This document shows, piece after piece, positions 1 through 6,551 of a stretch of DNA of 9,326 bases. Both the position numbers and the translations under genes were made by a program. The notes under the pieces are model-generated. The model was not told where the DNA came from. It made no database searches and was given only the letters and a program-made list of their open reading frames with translations. Numbering within the stretch: position 1 is the stretch's first letter; the number at the start of each line of letters is the position of its first letter. The stretch is from Prevotellaceae bacterium (GTDB lineage Bacteria > Bacteroidota > Bacteroidia > Bacteroidales > UBA932), in contig JAITVR010000181.1 of assembly GCA_031285695.1 (NCBI GenBank), positions 1-9,326 of the forward strand, given 5' to 3'.

Positions 1-65
1 CCCAGCCACTTTGCCGACTCGTATCCGCAACCTTGACAGAAAAATGCTTTGTGAATTTTTGCCAT
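1..65 (-). CDS. radA: DNA repair protein RadA, N-terminal fragment (cut by window edge)
   Basis: The ATG is at 65-63 on the minus strand and the frame stays open to the window edge, giving about 21 complete codons. The peptide begins MAKIHKAFFCQGCGYES and continues AKWLG. This is the start of the RadA/Sms family: a short basic lead, then the first CxxC (C10, C13) of the four-cysteine zinc finger, then the conserved S-x-KWLG. RadA is a RecA-like ATPase acting in branch migration during recombinational repair; its ATPase and Lon-like domains would lie outside the window. A TTTG-19-TACCTTTA promoter lies about 45 nt upstream and supports this start. The fragment is too short for the usual ORF length cut-offs. 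The call rests on the zinc-finger signature alone. Confidence 0.85.
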   Translation of the reverse strand, partial: MAKIHKAFFCQGCGYESAKWL

Positions 66-110
66 TTAAATCAGTGACCAACTACTAATGGTAGATGACG
101 TAACAACTTA

Positions 111-141
111 TAAAGGTAGTGATTTTTGATGTGAAAACAAA
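111..141 (-). promoter_or_regulatory. Bacteroidota-type promoter of radA
   Basis: On the minus strand TTTG (141-138) is followed after exactly 19 nt by TACCTTTA (118-111), one mismatch from the Bacteroidota -7 consensus TAnnTTTG. Transcription would begin near 104-107, leaving a leader of about 40 nt before the radA ATG. The -33 TTTG lies within the T-tract of the preceding terminator. Confidence 0.6.
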
Positions 142-175
142 AAAGCGCAGCAAGTCAACCTTGCTGCGCTTTTTG
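139..175 (-). terminator. Intrinsic terminator of the hexuronate cluster
   Basis: AGCGCAGCAAG (144-154) pairs perfectly with CTTGCTGCGCT (160-170) around a 5-nt loop. A-rich and T-rich flanks extend the stem, and on the minus strand it ends in TTTTTTG. It begins about 19 nt after the exuT stop codon, so it ends the uronate transcript. The flanks are symmetric enough that it could work in both directions. Confidence 0.9.
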
Positions 176-193
176 TGTAGATAAATTTAAACT

Positions 194-1636
194 TTATCCT
201 TTAATGGGGCTGTACTTTGGCACAAGCGATTTCATTACTACCCAACCGATAAGGTAGGCCACGGCGCAAACCGAGAAGATAACAAAGTAGCCGGCCTTTA
301 CACCCTCAAAGCCCAAAAGCTGCATGTTGGTGTTGGCTGCGTGGTCAAACAGCGCGCCCGAACTTTTGTTGATAATGAATGAACCAACGCCGCCTGCCAT
401 GCCGCCAATGCCGGTAATGGTGGCAATGGCTGACTTGGGAAACATATCGCCAACGGTGGAGAAAATGTTGGCCGACCAAGCTTGGTGCGCTGCACCCGCA
501 ATACCAATAATGATAACGGGAAGCCAGTACGTCATTTCGCCAAGCGGCTGCGCAAGTAGCGCAAGCAGCGGGAAGAAGGCAAAAATAAGCATGGCGCGCA
601 TGCGACCGGCGTAGGGATTCATGCCTTTTTTATCGACAAAATAGCTGGGCAACCAACCGCCGATAATGGAAAACAGCGTAATCATGTACAGCACAAACAG
701 CGGAAGCGCAGCCTCGGTAGCGCTCATGTTGTACGCCGATTTGAGGTAGGCGGGAGTCCAAAATAGGTAGAACCACCAAACGCCGTCGGTCATAAATTTA
801 CCAAAGGCAAAAGCCCATGTTTGCTTAAACTTAAAGCATTCGCCAAACGACATTTTTTTGGCAGGAGCAGCCTCAACTTGTACCTCAACTTGGTCTTTAT
901 CCTGCTGAATGTACTCCAACTCAGCTGCGTTTACGCCCGGATTTTTTTCAGGTTTTTTGTAAACAAAAACCCAAACTCCCATCCAAATAAAACCTAAGGC
1001 ACCGATGAGGATAAACGCCATTTCCCAACCCCAAGCCTTTGCAATAAAAGGAATGGTAACGGGGGCTGCAAGCGCGCCAACGGTTGCACCGGCATTCCAA
1101 ATGCTGGTAGAAAATGCGCGGTCTTTTTTAGGAAAATATTCGGCGGTAGCTTTGATAGCAGCGGGGAAGTTGCCCGCTTCGCCAAGCGCCAGCACAAAGC
1201 GCGCAAAAATAAACAGCGTAACGCTTACCGTTACCACCATGCCTGCATCGCCCACTCCGGCAATGGCGTGCCGCGCGCCTTCAAAGCCAACGAACCAAGT
1301 GTCTGCAACAATGCCCGATGTGGCAATGCCGCAAAAGGCGTGAATACATGCGCCGAGCGACCAAATGCCGATAGCCCACAGAAAGCCTTTTTTGGTGTCC
1401 AACCAGTCCACAAAGCGGCCGGCAAACAGCATGCTGATGGCGTAAAAAATGGAGAACAGCGCGGTAATGGTACCGTAGTCGTTGTTGGTCCAGTGAAATT
1501 CGGGTGCAATAAAATCGCCCCAAGTGAGCGACAGCACTTGCCTGTCAAGGTAGTTGATAGTGGTGGCAAAAAACAGCATGGCGCAAATGCTCCACCTGTA
1601 CTTTGTCATTTTCTCAACAATGTTTTTTGTACTCAT
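194..1636 (-). CDS. exuT: MFS hexuronate transporter (ExuT-like, anion:cation symporter family)
   Basis: This 480-aa major facilitator has about 12 hydrophobic segments and probably imports glucuronate or galacturonate with protons across the inner membrane. Family marks are INYLDRQ (residues 27-33) in helix 1, the motif-A-like loop GRFVDWLDTKKG (about 73-84), and EAGNFPAAIKATAEYFP (153-169) in helix 4, typical of the anion:cation symporter/ExuT group. Residues around 103-138, between helices 3 and 4, look like an insertion relative to the short loop of typical members and should face the periplasm. The charged stretch near 235-265 is the central cytoplasmic loop. It is the last gene of the cluster, 33 bp after eda and just before the terminator. 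Substrate is inferred from the neighbours uxaC, kdgK and eda. Confidence 0.88.
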   Translation of the reverse strand: MSTKNIVEKMTKYRWSICAMLFFATTINYLDRQVLSLTWGDFIAPEFHWTNNDYGTITALFSIFYAISMLFAGRFVDWLDTKKGFLWAIGIWSLGACIHAFCGIATSGIVADTWFVGFEGARHAIAGVGDAGMVVTVSVTLFIFARFVLALGEAGNFPAAIKATAEYFPKKDRAFSTSIWNAGATVGALAAPVTIPFIAKAWGWEMAFILIGALGFIWMGVWVFVYKKPEKNPGVNAAELEYIQQDKDQVEVQVEAAPAKKMSFGECFKFKQTWAFAFGKFMTDGVWWFYLFWTPAYLKSAYNMSATEAALPLFVLYMITLFSIIGGWLPSYFVDKKGMNPYAGRMRAMLIFAFFPLLALLAQPLGEMTYWLPVIIIGIAGAAHQAWSANIFSTVGDMFPKSAIATITGIGGMAGGVGSFIINKSSGALFDHAANTNMQLLGFEGVKAGYFVIFSVCAVAYLIGWVVMKSLVPKYSPIKG

Positions 1637-1669
1637 TGTGATTTTGTTTTTTTGTGTGAATAATAAAAA

Positions 1670-2338
1670 CTACTTGCGAACTTTTGCAATAACGGCAAAA
1701 GCGTCCTTACACATTTGTGTGATTTTGCCCCAATCCTTGGCGGCAATGGCGTCGGCGGGGAAGAGGTTGGAGCCCATTCCCACGCAGGTTACGCCGGCAT
1801 CGAACCAACCTTTGAGGTTGGTTTCTTCGGGTTTTACGCCGCCGGTAACCATGAGCATGCTCCACGGCATGGGCGCTCTCAAGCCTTTTACAAAGTTGGG
1901 GCCTAATACATCGCCGGGGAAAACTTTGCACAAATCGCAACCCATTTCCTGCGCAAAGCCAACTTCGGAAACCGAGCCGCAGCCGGGTGTGTAGGGCACA
2001 AGGCGGCGGTTGGCAACCTTGGCAACTTCGGGATTAAATAAAGGACCAACTACAAAATTTGCGCCCAGCTGAATGTACAGCGAAGCGGCGGCGGGCTCAA
2101 CAATAGAGCCAACGCCCATCACCATTTCGGGACATTCCTTGGCGGCAAATTTTACCACTTCGGCAAATACCTCGTGCGCAAAATCGCCACGGTTAGTGAA
2201 TTCAAATGCGCGCACGCCACCTTCGTAGCAAGCCTTCACAGCATTTTTTACTACCTCCACATCTTTATGGTAAAACACCGGCACCATGCCGGTTTCAGCC
2301 ATTACGGAGAGAACTTTTATTTTTGAAAATTTAGCCAT
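1670..2338 (-). CDS. eda: 2-dehydro-3-deoxyphosphogluconate / 4-hydroxy-2-oxoglutarate aldolase
   Basis: This 222-aa class I aldolase splits KDPG into pyruvate and glyceraldehyde 3-phosphate, the last step of hexuronate breakdown. The TIM-barrel landmarks are visible: catalytic Glu46 in FEFTNRG (45-51), the Schiff-base lysine K138 in CKVFPG (137-142), TGGV (165-168), and the phosphate-binding VGMGS (186-190). Length fits the family (about 205-225 aa). The ATG is preceded by an A-rich stretch without a Shine-Dalgarno sequence. It lies between kdgK (93 bp upstream) and exuT (33 bp downstream), so it should receive KDPG made by KdgK. Whether it also acts on 4-hydroxy-2-oxoglutarate cannot be seen from sequence. 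Confidence 0.95.
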   Translation of the reverse strand: MAKFSKIKVLSVMAETGMVPVFYHKDVEVVKNAVKACYEGGVRAFEFTNRGDFAHEVFAEVVKFAAKECPEMVMGVGSIVEPAAASLYIQLGANFVVGPLFNPEVAKVANRRLVPYTPGCGSVSEVGFAQEMGCDLCKVFPGDVLGPNFVKGLRAPMPWSMLMVTGGVKPEETNLKGWFDAGVTCVGMGSNLFPADAIAAKDWGKITQMCKDAFAVIAKVRK

Positions 2339-2342
2339 TTTT

Positions 2343-2430
2343 TTTTAATTGAAAATTGAGAATTGAAAGTTGAGAGTGGAGAAGAATGAGCTTTTTTCAC
2401 TCTCAATTCTCCATTCTTAACTCTCCATTA
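2343..2430. repeat. Low-complexity dyad after the kdgK stop codon
   Basis: The 93-bp gap between kdgK and eda is almost wholly made of units resembling GAGAATGG and GAATTGAGA on one side and their complements on the other. TTGAGAGTG (2370-2378) pairs perfectly with CACTCTCAA (2398-2406) over a 19-nt loop, with weaker pairing outside. On the coding (minus) strand the GA-rich arm comes first, directly after the kdgK stop. The unit resembles the repeat at the end of lolD (8110-8136). Confidence 0.75.
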
Positions 2431-2431
2431 T

Positions 2432-3475
2432 TTACCTTGAAACGCGTCCTGAGCCATCGCCCTTCATCAAGTTTTCCACTTCGGAAACTGTAGCAAGGTT
2501 GAAGTCGCCGTAAATGGTGTGCTTCAAACATGAGGCTGCCACGGCAAAGTTCAGTGCCTTTTGGTCGTCGCCGGTGTAGGTAAGCAGGCCGTAAATCAAA
2601 CCACCCATGAACGAGTCGCCACCGCCCACGCGGTCAACAATGTGCGTGATGTCGTAGTTGGGTGACTGGAACAATTTTTTGCCATCGAACAGCACGCCTG
2701 CCCACGTGTTGTGGTTGGCGTTGATAGAGCCGCGCAGGGTAATGATTACCTTTTTTGCACGCGGGAATTTTTTCATCAGCTGCTCGCAAACCGATTGGAA
2801 TTCTTTTGCATCAACATGGCCGCCGGTTTTGGTTACATCAAAGCCTTCAGGCTTAATGCCAAACACAGTTTCAGCGTCTTCTTCGTTGCCCAAAATTACA
2901 TCGCAACCCTCCACCAAAGCGGGCATAACTTCCGAAGCAGTTTTACCATACTTCCACAAATTTTTACGGAAGTTGAGGTCGGTTGAAACGGGTACGCCCA
3001 ACTTATTGGCCACCTTAATTGCCTCCAGGCAAGCATCGGCTGCGCCTTGCGATAGGGCAGGGGTAATGCCCGTCCAGTGAAACCAATCGGCGCCCTTCAG
3101 CACTTCTTCCCAGTTAATCATGCCGGGTTTAATGTCGGCAATTGATGAGTGCGCGCGGTCGTACACTACCTTGCTGGGGCGAGCCACGGCGCCGGTTTCG
3201 AGAAAATAAATGCCCAAACGTTCGCCGCCAAAAATCACGTTATTCGTGTTTACGCTGTACTTGTGCAGGCTTTTTAGGCAGGCGTCTGCAATATCATTTT
3301 TGGGTACGCGGGTAACAAACTCGGCGTTCAAACCGTAGTTGGCAAGCGACACTGCCACGTTTGCCTCGCCACCGCCAAAGGTAGCGGTCAGCTCGTTTGA
3401 CTGGCTAAAGCGCAGGTAGCCGGGCGTGGCCAGGCGCAGCATGATTTCACCGAAGGTAACAACTTTTTTGCTCAT
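2432..3475 (-). CDS. kdgK: 2-keto-3-deoxygluconate kinase (PfkB/ribokinase family)
   Basis: This 347-aa cytoplasmic sugar kinase would convert 2-keto-3-deoxygluconate to KDPG using ATP. PfkB signature 1 is seen as the GGGEANVAVSLANYG stretch (34-48), which contacts sugar. Signature 2 is DRVGGGDSF (281-289), with the GGGD anion hole and catalytic base D287. STDLNFRKNLW (about 163-173) is the usual substrate-side loop of KDG kinases. The start MSKKVVTFGEIMLRL is the normal first strand. The neighbour eda consumes its product, which favours KDG over other PfkB substrates such as ribose or fructose. The gene is flanked on both sides by low-complexity dyads. Confidence 0.93.
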   Translation of the reverse strand: MSKKVVTFGEIMLRLATPGYLRFSQSNELTATFGGGEANVAVSLANYGLNAEFVTRVPKNDIADACLKSLHKYSVNTNNVIFGGERLGIYFLETGAVARPSKVVYDRAHSSIADIKPGMINWEEVLKGADWFHWTGITPALSQGAADACLEAIKVANKLGVPVSTDLNFRKNLWKYGKTASEVMPALVEGCDVILGNEEDAETVFGIKPEGFDVTKTGGHVDAKEFQSVCEQLMKKFPRAKKVIITLRGSINANHNTWAGVLFDGKKLFQSPNYDITHIVDRVGGGDSFMGGLIYGLLTYTGDDQKALNFAVAASCLKHTIYGDFNLATVSEVENLMKGDGSGRVSR

Positions 3476-3505
3476 TTTTTTTGAAGATTAAGTATTAAAA
3501 TTAAA

Positions 3506-3610
3506 ATTTTTGACGGAAAAAAGTACAAGAGAAAAAAAGTAAAAAAGAATAAGTGGCCTTAGATTATTCCATTATTCTATTTTCCTGTTTTTCTATTTTT
3601 CCCTTTGTAC
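3506..3610. repeat. Low-complexity dyad between the membrane-protein gene and kdgK
   Basis: The 140-bp gap is A/G-rich on the left and T/C-rich on the right. Bases 3541-3552 pair with 3572-3583 (11 of 12), and GTACAA (3523-3528) pairs with TTGTAC (3605-3610) at the outer edge. TTCTATTTTCCTGTTTTTCT (3575-3594) is repeated exactly at 4021-4040, and ATTTTTGACG (3506-3515) exactly at 3944-3953. It is therefore a sister copy of the element at 3944-4040. Confidence 0.8.
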
Positions 3611-3615
3611 CTGTT

Positions 3616-3930
3616 TTAAAAATAATGTCCTGCAACTCCCACCAGCGTTCCAATAATAATTGAATTTGCCGTAATTATCGGCAGCGGTTTTTTATCCGTG
3701 TGCCCCACGTGTATTAGCATTGGCAGCATTAGCGCAAGCGAAATTAGTCCGCCTTCCAGCCACCAAATTACGTGCGGCAAATCGATGTTTACAATAACAA
3801 TGGAAGCGAAAAAGTATTGGAAAAATGCCGCCACAGTCGAATATTTTGGCAGCTTTTGCACCAGCATTGGAATAATATCCACAACTCCTGCAGCGAGCCC
3901 AATTAGCACGGATAGTAGCAGTTTGTCCAT
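3616..3930 (-). CDS. Small four-helix membrane protein in the hexuronate cluster, function unknown
   Basis: I do not recognise a characterised family for this 104-aa protein. Four hydrophobic segments are visible at about 4-24, 33-52, 56-76 and 83-102, with short loops and no signal-peptide cleavage pattern, so it is a small integral inner-membrane protein. Charged residues are few: K29 and K26 in the first loop, and a DKK cluster near 79-81 in the third. It is co-directional with uxaC (124 bp upstream) and kdgK (140 bp downstream), so it probably shares their transcript. A role in uronate uptake, or as an accessory to a transporter, is only an inference from position. The ATG at 3930 is the natural start. 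Confidence 0.75.
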   Translation of the reverse strand: MDKLLLSVLIGLAAGVVDIIPMLVQKLPKYSTVAAFFQYFFASIVIVNIDLPHVIWWLEGGLISLALMLPMLIHVGHTDKKPLPIITANSIIIGTLVGVAGHYF

Positions 3931-3943
3931 TTTTTGAGAGTTA

Positions 3944-4040
3944 ATTTTTGACGTAAAAAAGAAGTAGAGAAAAATAGGAAAAAAGAACGAAGAAATTTAC
4001 CGCAAAGCAATATTCTGTTGTTCTATTTTCCTGTTTTTCT
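3944..4040. repeat. Low-complexity dyad after the uxaC stop codon
   Basis: Arms 3968-3988 and 4020-4040 (21 nt each) are complementary at 19 positions, plus one G-T pair, across a 31-nt spacer. The right arm contains the 20-nt sequence also found at 3575-3594. On the transcribed minus strand the purine-rich arm follows the uxaC stop after about 14 nt. The RNA could fold into a long A-U-rich hairpin before the next gene. Confidence 0.8.
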
Positions 4041-4054
4041 TTTGTTCTAAAAAA

Positions 4055-5461
4055 TTAAAATTTGAAGAAATTTTTCGCGTTGTTGAACGAAATATCTTCC
4101 ACCATTTTACCCAAAAATGGCAGCTCGCTTTCGGGCAATTCTCCGCGCTCCACATCGCGACCAATGAGGTTGCAAAGTATGCGGCGGAAGTACTCGTGGC
4201 GCGGGTAGCTGAGGAAGCTGCGCGAATCGGTGAGCATGCCCACAAAGCGGCTGAGCAAACCGAGCACCGACAGCGAATTCATTTGCGCCTCCATGCCCAC
4301 TTTTTGGTCGAGGAACCACCAACCCGAGCCAAACTGCATTTTGCCTGCTACGGAGCCGTCTTGGAAGTTGCCTATCATAGTGGTAATTAAATCGTTGTCG
4401 CGAGGATTAAGGTTGTACAAAATCGTTTTTGGCAGCTTATCCAAGGTGTCGAGCGTGTTGAGGAATTTCGACATTGATTTTGCCACGGTAAAGTCGCCAA
4501 TGGAGTCGAAACCTGTGTCGGGGCCGAGTTTTTTGAACAGGCGCGTGTTGTTGTTGCGAATGGCGCCGTAGTGCAGCTGCTGCGTCCAGCCTTTTTCCCA
4601 GTCCATTACCGCGCCCTCAAACATCATCGCCGATTTGAACTTCAAAATTTCTTCCTTCGTCAACTCTTTTCCGCCGTAAACTTTGTTGAAAATTGAGTCG
4701 ATTTCCGCCTGCGTATAATCCACGGCGTAAAACTCCTCAACGCCGTGGTCGCTAAGCTTGCAGCCCACGCTTGCAAAAAAATCATGACGCTTGCGCAAAG
4801 CCGAAATCAAGTCGGAAAATTTGCTGATGCTAACGCCCGAAACGGACGATAATTTTTCTACGTAGGCGCGAAAATCGGCGGGAACTTCCACCGCCATAGC
4901 CTTGTCGGGGCGCCAGGTTGGCAGCACTTTTACCTCAAAGTTTTCTTTTTGCAGCGCAATGTGATATTCGAGCGAATCCACAGGGTCGTCGGTGGTGCAA
5001 ACCACCTTTACGTTGTACTTTTTCATTAGCCCGCGCGCCGAAAATTCGGGCGTGCGCAGCTTGGCGGTGCATTCGTCAAAAATTTCCTTGGCAGTGCTTG
5101 GGTTCAAAATTTTTTCTACGCCAAAAGCGGTTTTTAGCTCCAAGTGTGTCCAGTGGTACAGCGGGTTGCGCATGGTGTAGGGCACGGTTTCGGCCCATTT
5201 TTCAAACTTTTCCCAATCGCTCGTATCTTTTCCCGTGCAAAAACGCTCGTCAACGCCGTTGGTGCGCATGGCGCGCCACTTGTAGTGGTCGCCCTCGAGC
5301 CAAATTTGACCAAGGTTGTCAAACTTTCTATCGTTGGCAATAAATTCGGGGTTGAGGTGGCAGTGGTAGTCGATGATGGGCATTTTTGCCGCATGCTCGT
5401 GGTACAGCTGCTCGGCGGTTTTGGTTTCGAGCAAAAAGTTTTCGTCTAAAAATTTTTTCAT
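4055..5461 (-). CDS. uxaC: Glucuronate/galacturonate isomerase (uronate isomerase)
   Basis: This 468-aa protein matches the UxaC family in length and sequence. It interconverts D-glucuronate with D-fructuronate and D-galacturonate with D-tagaturonate, the first intracellular step. The amidohydrolase-like metal site starts with HCH (His33, His35) in PIIDYHCHLNPEFIA (28-42). Other family marks are the CTTDDPVDSLEYH stretch (about 155-167), and near the C-terminus SRSFLSYPRHEYFRR followed by a GRDVERGELP stretch. The ATG at 5461 gives the usual start with a conserved FL-E-NFLL lead. It is the first gene of the cluster, and 198 bp of AT-rich DNA upstream holds its likely promoter and an inverted repeat. 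Confidence 0.96.
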   Translation of the reverse strand: MKKFLDENFLLETKTAEQLYHEHAAKMPIIDYHCHLNPEFIANDRKFDNLGQIWLEGDHYKWRAMRTNGVDERFCTGKDTSDWEKFEKWAETVPYTMRNPLYHWTHLELKTAFGVEKILNPSTAKEIFDECTAKLRTPEFSARGLMKKYNVKVVCTTDDPVDSLEYHIALQKENFEVKVLPTWRPDKAMAVEVPADFRAYVEKLSSVSGVSISKFSDLISALRKRHDFFASVGCKLSDHGVEEFYAVDYTQAEIDSIFNKVYGGKELTKEEILKFKSAMMFEGAVMDWEKGWTQQLHYGAIRNNNTRLFKKLGPDTGFDSIGDFTVAKSMSKFLNTLDTLDKLPKTILYNLNPRDNDLITTMIGNFQDGSVAGKMQFGSGWWFLDQKVGMEAQMNSLSVLGLLSRFVGMLTDSRSFLSYPRHEYFRRILCNLIGRDVERGELPESELPFLGKMVEDISFNNAKNFFKF

Positions 5462-5506
5462 GGCGTATGTTTTTTTTTAATAAATTCCTCACTTGCGAAG
5501 GGATTA

Positions 5507-5514
5507 CGAAGGTA
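5507..5514 (-). promoter_or_regulatory. Candidate -7 element of the uxaC-exuT cluster
   Basis: TACCTTCG on the minus strand differs from TAnnTTTG at one position and lies about 45 nt before the uxaC ATG. No TTG is seen at the expected -33 position, which could mean that an activator is required. Weak evidence. Confidence 0.35.
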
Positions 5515-5564
5515 GGAATTTTTTTTAAATTAACTGAATTTTTAAAAATAAAACTCTTGACAAA

Positions 5565-5601
5565 TATTCATAACTATCTGAAAATCAAATAGTTATAAAT
5601 A
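5565..5601. promoter_or_regulatory. Inverted repeat upstream of uxaC, candidate operator
   Basis: ATAACTAT (5570-5577) and ATAGTTAT (5589-5596) are perfect inverted copies separated by 11 nt. Extending outward gives 13-nt arms with one mismatch (5565-5577 and 5589-5601). It lies 50-90 nt upstream of the candidate uxaC -7 element and just beyond the trxA terminator hairpin. It may be a dimeric regulator site for the uronate genes or part of the terminator region. Confidence 0.4.
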
Positions 5602-5633
5602 AAAATAAACCTGCAAGAATTTCTTACAGGTTT
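5590..5633 (-). terminator. Intrinsic terminator downstream of trxA
   Basis: AAACCTG (5607-5613) pairs with CAGGTTT (5627-5633). Inner AAGA and TCTT extend the stem past one mismatch to a 3-nt loop. On the minus strand the hairpin is followed by ATTTTTATTTATAAC. It starts 27 nt after the trxA stop codon. Confidence 0.75.
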
Positions 5634-5659
5634 AGATAAAAGAGCGTAACGCAAATTTT

Positions 5660-5977
5660 TTACAGCAGCGCTTTCAGCTTTTCTTCAAAGGCGCTTTTGG
5701 GCGCGCCGCCTACCATTTTGTCCACCAGCTCGCCGTTTTTGAAAAACAGAATGGTGGGAATGTTGCGAATGCCGTACTTTAGGGGGATTTGGTCGTTGGC
5801 GTCAACGTCCACTTTGCCCACCACTGCGCGGCCTTCGTACTCCTTGCTAAGCTCGTCAATGTAAGGCGCAATGTTGCGGCAGGGGCCGCACCAAGTTGCC
5901 CAAAAATCGACCATAACGGGTTTGCTGCTCTTGAGCACTTCTTGCTCAAAGTTGGCATCGGTAATTTCTAAAGCCAT
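5660..5977 (-). CDS. trxA: Thioredoxin
   Basis: This 105-aa cytoplasmic dithiol-disulfide oxidoreductase has the thioredoxin active site WCGPC (29-33) after VDFWAT, with Cys30 and Cys33. The cis-proline is P74 in RNIPTILFF, and D24 corresponds to the buried Asp of E. coli Trx1. KNGELVDKMVGGAPK (about 80-94) completes the fold. Length equals a minimal single-domain thioredoxin, with no signal peptide or lipobox, so it is cytosolic rather than an envelope TlpA/ResA type. It follows the HIT gene by 58 bp and is the last gene before a terminator. Confidence 0.95.
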   Translation of the reverse strand: MALEITDANFEQEVLKSSKPVMVDFWATWCGPCRNIAPYIDELSKEYEGRAVVGKVDVDANDQIPLKYGIRNIPTILFFKNGELVDKMVGGAPKSAFEEKLKALL

Positions 5978-6030
5978 TTTTGTATGAGTTTAAAAGTTTA
6001 AAATTGTTTGATAATTGTTGAATTGTTTTT

Positions 6031-6057
6031 ATTGCCTACTGCAAATTGCCTATTGCC
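6031..6057. repeat. GGCAAT simple repeat spanning the end of the HIT gene
   Basis: ATTGCC occurs at 6031-6036, 6045-6050 and 6052-6057 (GGCAAT on the coding minus strand). The repeat supplies the last codons of the HIT protein (AIGNLQ) and the stop codon at 6038-6036, then runs into an AATTGTT-rich spacer before trxA. Confidence 0.6.
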
Positions 6058-6440
6058 GATTGTATTTCGCGCGCTAGCGCAGCCGTTTCTGCGCTTTCCA
6101 TTTTTAGTTTTGGCTTCTTAAAGTCCACATCGGCCTCGCTGTTGAGCGGAATAAGGTGCACGTGCGCGTGCGGAACTTCCAAGCCCAAAACCGTTACGCC
6201 AACACGCTTGCAGGGCACAACTTTGGCAATTCCCTTCGCTACTTTTTGCGCAAAAAGCGTGAGCCCGCTCAGCGTTTCGGCATCGAGGTCAAAAATGTAG
6301 TCCACCTCTTTTTTGGGAATAACGAGCGTGTGCCCTTTTGCCACCGGATTGATGTCCAAAAAGGCGAAGTAGTGCGCGTCTTCGGCTACTTTGTGGCAGG
6401 GAATTTCGCCGTTGATTATTTTAGTAAAAATGCTGGTCAT
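6036..6440 (-). CDS. HIT-family protein (histidine-triad nucleotide hydrolase, HINT-like)
   Basis: This 134-aa protein carries the histidine triad HAHVHLIP (91-98; His91, His93, His95), with an upstream conserved histidine and proline in GHTLVIPKKEVDY (36-48). The N-terminal TIFxKIINGEIP-like lead and FLDINPVAKGHTL are typical of bacterial HINT/HIT proteins, which hydrolyse AMP-lysine, phosphoramidate or dinucleoside substrates. The exact substrate is unknown. I chose the ATG at 6440: an in-frame extension to 6548 exists, but its 36 residues come from a repetitive spacer and do not resemble the family. It lies between greA and trxA on the same strand. The final codons are made of a GGCAAT repeat. 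Confidence 0.92.
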   Translation of the reverse strand: MTSIFTKIINGEIPCHKVAEDAHYFAFLDINPVAKGHTLVIPKKEVDYIFDLDAETLSGLTLFAQKVAKGIAKVVPCKRVGVTVLGLEVPHAHVHLIPLNSEADVDFKKPKLKMESAETAALAREIQSAIGNLQ

Positions 6441-6444
6441 TATA

Positions 6445-6533
6445 TGAAAACCGTTTGAAAATAGTTTGATGATTGTTTGAAAGTCGTTTGAAATTGTTGA
6501 TGTTAGCAAAACTATTTTGAACAATTTCAAACG
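6445..6533. repeat. GTTTGAAA repeat cluster with a perfect 14-bp inverted repeat
   Basis: Four GTTTGA-containing units are spaced about 10-14 nt apart between 6452 and 6493. The last begins the arm CGTTTGAAATTGTT (6485-6498), whose perfect inverse AACAATTTCAAACG is at 6520-6533 across 21 nt. It fills most of the gap between the greA stop and the HIT start. The flanking T-tract is poor, so it is not a classical terminator. Confidence 0.75.
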
Positions 6534-6551
6534 CGAAGCATTAAACAATGG

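Noticed and set aside
2..88. Plus-strand open frame from the window edge ending in TAA, possible C-terminus of a gene
   Set aside because: The peptide has no recognisable family, and the opposite strand encodes a clear RadA N-terminus with its own promoter.
3616..3930. Toxin, holin or small multidrug transporter identity for the four-helix protein
   Set aside because: Four helices fit the size, but the key SMR glutamate in helix 1 is not seen and the context is metabolic.
6441..6548. 36-residue N-terminal extension of the HIT protein
   Set aside because: It is translated from the GTTTGAAA repeat spacer, and HIT proteins normally begin at the MTSIFTKI position.
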